From positions 1 through 49,163 of the forward strand of contig CANSRH010000014.1 in assembly GCA_947649365.1 (NCBI GenBank): a stretch of 49,163 bases of DNA. The letters are read 5' to 3'. Source of the stretch: an uncultured Mycoplasmatota bacterium. Its GTDB lineage: Bacteria > Bacillota_I > Bacilli_A > RF39 > UBA660. Below the pieces are notes generated by a model, which saw nothing but the letters and a program-made list of their open reading frames with translations, was not told the DNA's origin and did no database searches. The translations under genes were made by a program, and so were the position numbers. Of the stretch, positions 47,372 to 49,163 are shown piece by piece; the first letter of the stretch is position 1, and every line of letters begins with the position of its first letter.

Positions 47372-48487
47372 ATGAATTTAAAAGAAATAAATCAAAGAAT
47401 TAGTGATAGATCAGATTGTTTTTATTGGCAAACTGATAGAAAAATAAGTGCTGAAGAAGCCGCTATGATATGGAAAGATAGACATTCAGCTATAACTAAT
47501 GAAGAACTGTTAAATAAGATTAATGCAGAATTAAAGGATAATAAATTATCATATATCAAACCATTTGATGAGAATGCTCAAACAAGTTTAGGTAATGTTA
47601 ATTCAATAAGAGTTGGAGTTTTAGAAAGTAGAAAAGAAGTTATTATAAGATGTCATCCAAAAGGTGTTAAAAATGGTTATTTTTATGCTGAAAGTTTATC
47701 ATCTCAAATTGCATTAGATAATGGACTTCCTGCTTATAAAACTTACTTAATTCATAAATTAGAAAGCGAAGAAGATATTTCTTATCAAGTTATAGAGAAA
47801 CTAAATGGAGATACAATTCAATTTTTTTTAAAAGAACATCCTGAAAAAGAAGAACAACTTGTTATTGAAATGGGAAAAACTATGGCAAGACTTCATAGAA
47901 TAAAAGTTAATGGATTTGGTCCTTTTGATAACGAACAAGCTAAGAATGGTAATTTAATAGGAATGCACAAATCACTAAAAGATTCTGTAAATGCGGGATT
48001 AGAAGAAAATCTTGAAAGATTAGTTACATATAATATTTTAACAAAAGAAGTAGCAGATAAAATGAAAAAATTATTTGATGATAATGAATTACTTAATTCA
48101 GATATGTCAGTTCTAATTCATAATGATTTTGCTGATTGGAATTTATTAACCGATGGTAATACTATAACTGGTGTTATAGATTGGGATGAATGTGTTGCAG
48201 GAAATCCTATTCAAGAAATAGCTTGCTGGTCAACATTCTTTGATCCAGAAAGAATAAAACCATTCTTAAGAGGATATTTTAGTGAAATACCAATGTATGA
48301 TAATTTTGATGAGATGTTCCAATTAATGAGATTAAGATATACTATTTCAAAGATGGCATTAAGAATTAAAAGATATACTTATGAGCAAACACCATTCTTA
48401 AAAAGCATGATTGAAAAGGGAGAAAAACATTTAGACGAGTTATCAAAAATATTTAATCTTAGTGATAGCAATATTAGAAGAAAGTAA
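47372..48487 (+). CDS. APH-fold phosphotransferase
   Basis: The 371-residue product has the kinase-like phosphotransferase core: Leu-Ile-His-Asn-Asp-Phe-Ala-Asp-Trp-Asn-Leu-Leu (about 248-259, catalytic loop HxDxxxxN), followed by Gly-Val-Ile-Asp-Trp-Asp-Glu-Cys (about 267-274, metal-binding Asp). The Met-Ala-Arg-Leu-His-Arg helix near 169-174 is typical of the family. About 70 extra N-terminal residues precede it. It could phosphorylate an antibiotic, a nucleoside or another small molecule. It starts 14 bases after the ATPase gene with AAAGGA and no clear promoter of its own, so it is probably co-transcribed with the ABC-3C genes. Confidence 0.82.
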   Translation: MNLKEINQRISDRSDCFYWQTDRKISAEEAAMIWKDRHSAITNEELLNKINAELKDNKLSYIKPFDENAQTSLGNVNSIRVGVLESRKEVIIRCHPKGVKNGYFYAESLSSQIALDNGLPAYKTYLIHKLESEEDISYQVIEKLNGDTIQFFLKEHPEKEEQLVIEMGKTMARLHRIKVNGFGPFDNEQAKNGNLIGMHKSLKDSVNAGLEENLERLVTYNILTKEVADKMKKLFDDNELLNSDMSVLIHNDFADWNLLTDGNTITGVIDWDECVAGNPIQEIACWSTFFDPERIKPFLRGYFSEIPMYDNFDEMFQLMRLRYTISKMALRIKRYTYEQTPFLKSMIEKGEKHLDELSKIFNLSDSNIRRK

Positions 48488-48503
48488 AGGAGGAATTTGA
48501 AAA

Positions 48504-48962
48504 ATGACTGATAAGGAATATATGAATTTAGCAATAGAATTATCGGGTAAAGCATACTACCCTTATGGTGCAGTAATTGTTAAAGATAATAAAATTATTG
48601 GTAGAAGTGATGCTGATGTGCCTGTTTCTAAAACGGGATTCTCTCATGCTGAACTTAGAGCAATTGAAGATGCTATGGAACATTTAGGTGGGCATTTATG
48701 TGCTGAAGGTGGAAAAGGAGTTATAATTTATTCTTCTTGTGAACCATGTGCTATGTGTATGGGAGCTATTTTATATACTGGAATTGACAGATTAGTATAC
48801 GGAGCAACTTTAGAGGATTCTAAAGAATGTGTAAACGAAATTCTAGCAAAATCCAATGATATTGCTAATGCTTGCAGTAATAGAAAAATTGAAATAGTAC
48901 CTGAATTTCAAAGAGAAGAAGCAGTTAAAGTGCTAAAAAGATGGAAAGAAAATAATCTTTAG
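48504..48962 (+). CDS. Nucleoside/base deaminase, CDA fold
   Basis: In this 152-residue protein, zinc ligands and the proton shuttle are intact: His48-Ala-Glu50 and Pro-Cys82-x2-Cys85 in Ser-Cys-Glu-Pro-Cys-Ala-Met-Cys-Met-Gly-Ala-Ile. The pattern is that of guanine/cytosine deaminase-like nucleoside deaminases, not of blasticidin deaminase. Cytidine or dCTP deaminases can defend against phage by depleting nucleotides, but this subgroup is usually metabolic. It follows the APH-fold gene by 16 bases with AAAGGAGG before the ATG, as the fifth gene of the operon that begins with the HNH protein. A strong terminator follows. Confidence 0.85.
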   Translation: MTDKEYMNLAIELSGKAYYPYGAVIVKDNKIIGRSDADVPVSKTGFSHAELRAIEDAMEHLGGHLCAEGGKGVIIYSSCEPCAMCMGAILYTGIDRLVYGATLEDSKECVNEILAKSNDIANACSNRKIEIVPEFQREEAVKVLKRWKENNL

Positions 48963-48973
48963 TAATGAATATT

Positions 48974-49020
48974 AAAAGATGATAAAGAGCATTTAAGTTA
49001 TCGCTCAATATCATCTTTTT
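48974..49020. terminator. Strong bidirectional terminator
   Basis: AAAAGATGATA (48974-48984) pairs with TATCATCTTTT (49009-49019), with an inner GAGC/GCTC (48987-48990 with 49003-49006). It ends the deaminase operon and overlaps the end of the convergent gene. Confidence 0.85.
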
Positions 49021-49163
49021 CTATTATTGATTTAGTTATATTATTTATATTTTTGTTATCTTGAAGAAGATTGAAATCTTCATCATCTAAAGCACCATGT
49101 TCATATAATTCTTTAGCAAATTCCATATATTTTTCCTTATCTTTATTTCTATAAATTCTATCC
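48998..49163 (-). CDS. Partial protein running off the right edge
   Basis: An open minus-strand frame ends at a stop codon at 48998-49000 and continues without interruption to the window end; about 55 codons are visible. The residues form a charged, probably helical C-terminus (Tyr-Met-Glu-Phe-Ala-Lys-Glu-Leu-Tyr-Glu, then Asp-Asp-Glu-Asp-Phe-Asn-Leu-Leu). No family is recognised from this fragment. An internal ATG could be a start, but the frame stays open upstream of it. Confidence 0.5.
   Translation of the reverse strand, partial: DRIYRNKDKEKYMEFAKELYEHGALDDEDFNLLQDNKNINNITKSIIEKDDIER

Noticed and set aside
1-49163. Mycoplasma-type genetic code (TGA as Trp)
   Set aside because: Several well-supported genes end with TGA, often in ATGA overlaps with the next gene, and Trp codons are TGG.

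Overview
The window is strongly AT-rich DNA from a low-GC Bacillota-type organism, most likely a gut Bacilli or Mollicutes-like lineage. TGA is used as a normal stop (for example at 2136, 29689 and 33972), so the Mycoplasma code does not apply. Ribosome binding sites are strong GGAGG types, and promoters are mostly extended -10 boxes (TGnTATAAT). Families seen include Tex, BceAB-RS, TasA/CalY-like, MBOAT-DHHW, BspA-type leucine-rich repeat and VanRS-VanY. No rRNA, tRNA or CRISPR array was recognised.

Positions 1-31240 look like ordinary chromosome. In order they hold: a coiled-coil protein with a HAAS membrane protein; a TasA/CalY-like secreted protein; tex; asnB; tspO; a uracil-DNA-glycosylase-like protein; a run of small housecleaning genes (NUDIX, ASCH, MazG, CYTH, GIY-YIG); an envelope/polysaccharide block (CapA, PAP2, phosphodiester glycosidase, unknown membrane protein, GT2-GtrA); and a two-gene minus-strand pair sharing an N/G-rich motif. 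Then come a Bce-type transporter with its two-component system, a surface leucine-rich repeat protein, a lipoprotein-MBOAT-DHHW acylation block, and a radical-SAM DNA-repair pair coupled to a divergent GroEL.

Positions 31240-49163 look like an accessory island built from defence and mobile-element modules. They hold: an XRE membrane regulator with a 36-residue partner; a DUF6602-like nuclease candidate apparently starting at ATA; a GNAT and a decayed histidine phosphatase; a methyltransferase; a coiled-coil plus CHAT caspase-like pair; the AbiE toxin-antitoxin pair; a VanR-VanS-VanY set without vanHAX; and a mobilisation part (MobC-like, TnpV, frameshifted ORF, large serine recombinase). An ABC-3C-type operon (HNH, middle component, DUF2326 ATPase) follows, continued by an APH-fold kinase and a nucleoside deaminase. 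A partial gene runs off the right edge.

The most notable observations are: (1) a run of ten G at 22680-22689 that puts the leucine-rich repeat surface protein one base out of frame, as expected of a phase-variable gene in its OFF state; (2) four copies of a structured intergenic element with a CAAATGGAGCGA-like core, three of which read on the minus strand as attenuator-type leaders; (3) the adjacent INNGIF-motif pair at 17114-17880, which resembles amyloid-signalling receptor/effector pairs; (4) the coiled-coil/CHAT pair; and (5) an ABC-3C operon extended by a kinase and a deaminase.
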